Below, in pieces: positions 5,219-5,861 of a stretch of 5,861 nucleotides of DNA. How positions within the stretch are numbered: position 1 is the first letter of the stretch; every line of letters starts with the position of its first letter. The position numbers and the translations under genes are program-made. The DNA lies in the NCBI GenBank assembly GCA_003165095.1, contig PLSH01000269.1, positions 6,245-12,105 of the forward strand. The letters run 5' to 3'. This DNA comes from Acidobacteriaceae bacterium. Lineage in GTDB: Bacteria; Acidobacteriota; Terriglobia; Terriglobales; Acidobacteriaceae. The notes below the pieces were generated by a model. That model saw only the letters and a program-made list of their open reading frames with translations. It was not told the DNA's origin and searched no databases.

Positions 5219-5861
5219 ATGCCATCCATCACGTCTTTCATCAAGCACCACTACCGCCATTTCAACGCCGCTGCCCTCATCGACGCTGCCGAAGCCTACA
5301 ACACCCTGCTCGCCAACGGCGGAAAGATGTTCGTCACCATCGGCGGAGCCATGAGCACCGCCGAACTTGGCCTCTCCCTCGCCGAAATGATCCGCCAGGA
5401 CAAGATTCACGGCATCTGTTGCACCGGCGCAAATCTCGAAGAAGACGTCTTCAACCTCGTCGCACACGACTTCTATGAGCGCGTCCCTCACTACCGCGAT
5501 CTGACCCCCGCCGACGAGGCCAGGCTTCTCTCCCGCCACATGAACCGCGTCACTGACACCTGCATCCCAGAGATGGAAGCCATGCGCCGCATCGAGAACG
5601 AGGTGCTCAAGGAGTGGGTTCGCGCCGACCAGGCCGGCCAGCGCTTCTTCCCCCATCAGTTCATGTTCAAAATCCTGCTCTCCGGCGATCTCGAAAAGTC
5701 CTACCAGATCGATCCCAAAAACAGTTGGCTCCTCGCCGCCGCCCAGAAAAATCTGCCCATGTTCGTGCCCGGTTGGGAAGACTCCACCCTCGGCAACATG
5801 TATGCCGGCCACTGCATCTCCGGCGACGTGAAAAAAGTCCACACCGTCCGCACCGGCATCG
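5219..5861 (+). CDS. Deoxyhypusine synthase-like protein, N-terminal 214 residues (3' end outside window)
   Basis: The frame runs open to the window edge. The visible part follows the deoxyhypusine synthase fold. MFVTIGGAMSTAELGLSLAEMI (37-58) is the counterpart of the eukaryotic FLGYTSNLISSGIRETI segment. ICCTGANLEEDVF (66-78) matches the VTTAGGVEEDLI motif of the NAD and spermidine site. VPGWEDSTLGNM (183-194) matches SPALTDGSLGDM. The catalytic Lys of true deoxyhypusine synthases lies further on and cannot be checked. Bacteria lack eIF5A, so hypusination is not expected. Some bacterial homologues have been linked to polyamine synthesis such as homospermidine, and that is the best guess for this one. 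The chosen ATG has GGGAG (5203-5207) 11 bases upstream, a rather long spacing. The preceding gap and repeat suggest a transcription unit separate from the etf genes. Function is otherwise unrelated to its neighbours. Confidence 0.82.
   Translation, partial: MPSITSFIKHHYRHFNAAALIDAAEAYNTLLANGGKMFVTIGGAMSTAELGLSLAEMIRQDKIHGICCTGANLEEDVFNLVAHDFYERVPHYRDLTPADEARLLSRHMNRVTDTCIPEMEAMRRIENEVLKEWVRADQAGQRFFPHQFMFKILLSGDLEKSYQIDPKNSWLLAAAQKNLPMFVPGWEDSTLGNMYAGHCISGDVKKVHTVRTGI

Noticed and set aside
5195..5842. Open frame of 215 codons on the - strand at the right edge
   Set aside because: The + strand frame from 5219 matches deoxyhypusine synthase motifs throughout, so the reverse frame is a shadow.

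Overview
The window is a GC-rich, bacterial-type stretch with strongly C-ending codons. It has one compact gene cluster on the + strand and no RNA genes, CRISPR arrays or insertion sequences. The codon style, the 'GGGTGCCCC ... GGGACCTGGGA' intergenic palindromes and the bacterial deoxyhypusine-synthase-like gene together suggest an acidobacterium (Terriglobia-like). That assignment is inference from pattern recognition, not a database match.

Layout from left to right: (1) the 3' part of an acyl-CoA dehydrogenase (2-796), keeping the catalytic-Glu YEG motif and a long C-terminal extension. (2) An ETF-quinone oxidoreductase (FixC/FixX-fusion type, 793-2748), whose start codon overlaps the previous stop as ATGA. 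(3) A small unrecognised protein of 117 aa (2796-3149, GTG start). (4) ETF beta subunit (3185-3997). (5) ETF alpha subunit (3997-5022), overlapping the beta stop by one base. (6) A 196-nt intergenic region carrying a palindromic repeat. (7) The 5' part of a deoxyhypusine synthase-like gene (5219 to the window edge), which is probably a separate transcription unit.

Genes 1-5 read as one electron-transfer pathway. The dehydrogenase oxidises an acyl-CoA, the ETF alpha/beta heterodimer takes its electrons, and the ETF oxidoreductase passes them to membrane quinone. All parts are clearly in-family but divergent. ETF alpha has lost the usual VSGGRG arginine and the GISG motif. The oxidoreductase has eight cysteines arranged for two [4Fe-4S] clusters instead of the classical four.

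The most unusual observation is a palindromic repeat, related to the one behind etfA, lying in frame within the first 39 codons of the oxidoreductase. No alternative start codon exists between it and the FAD-binding motif, so at least most of the repeat should be translated.
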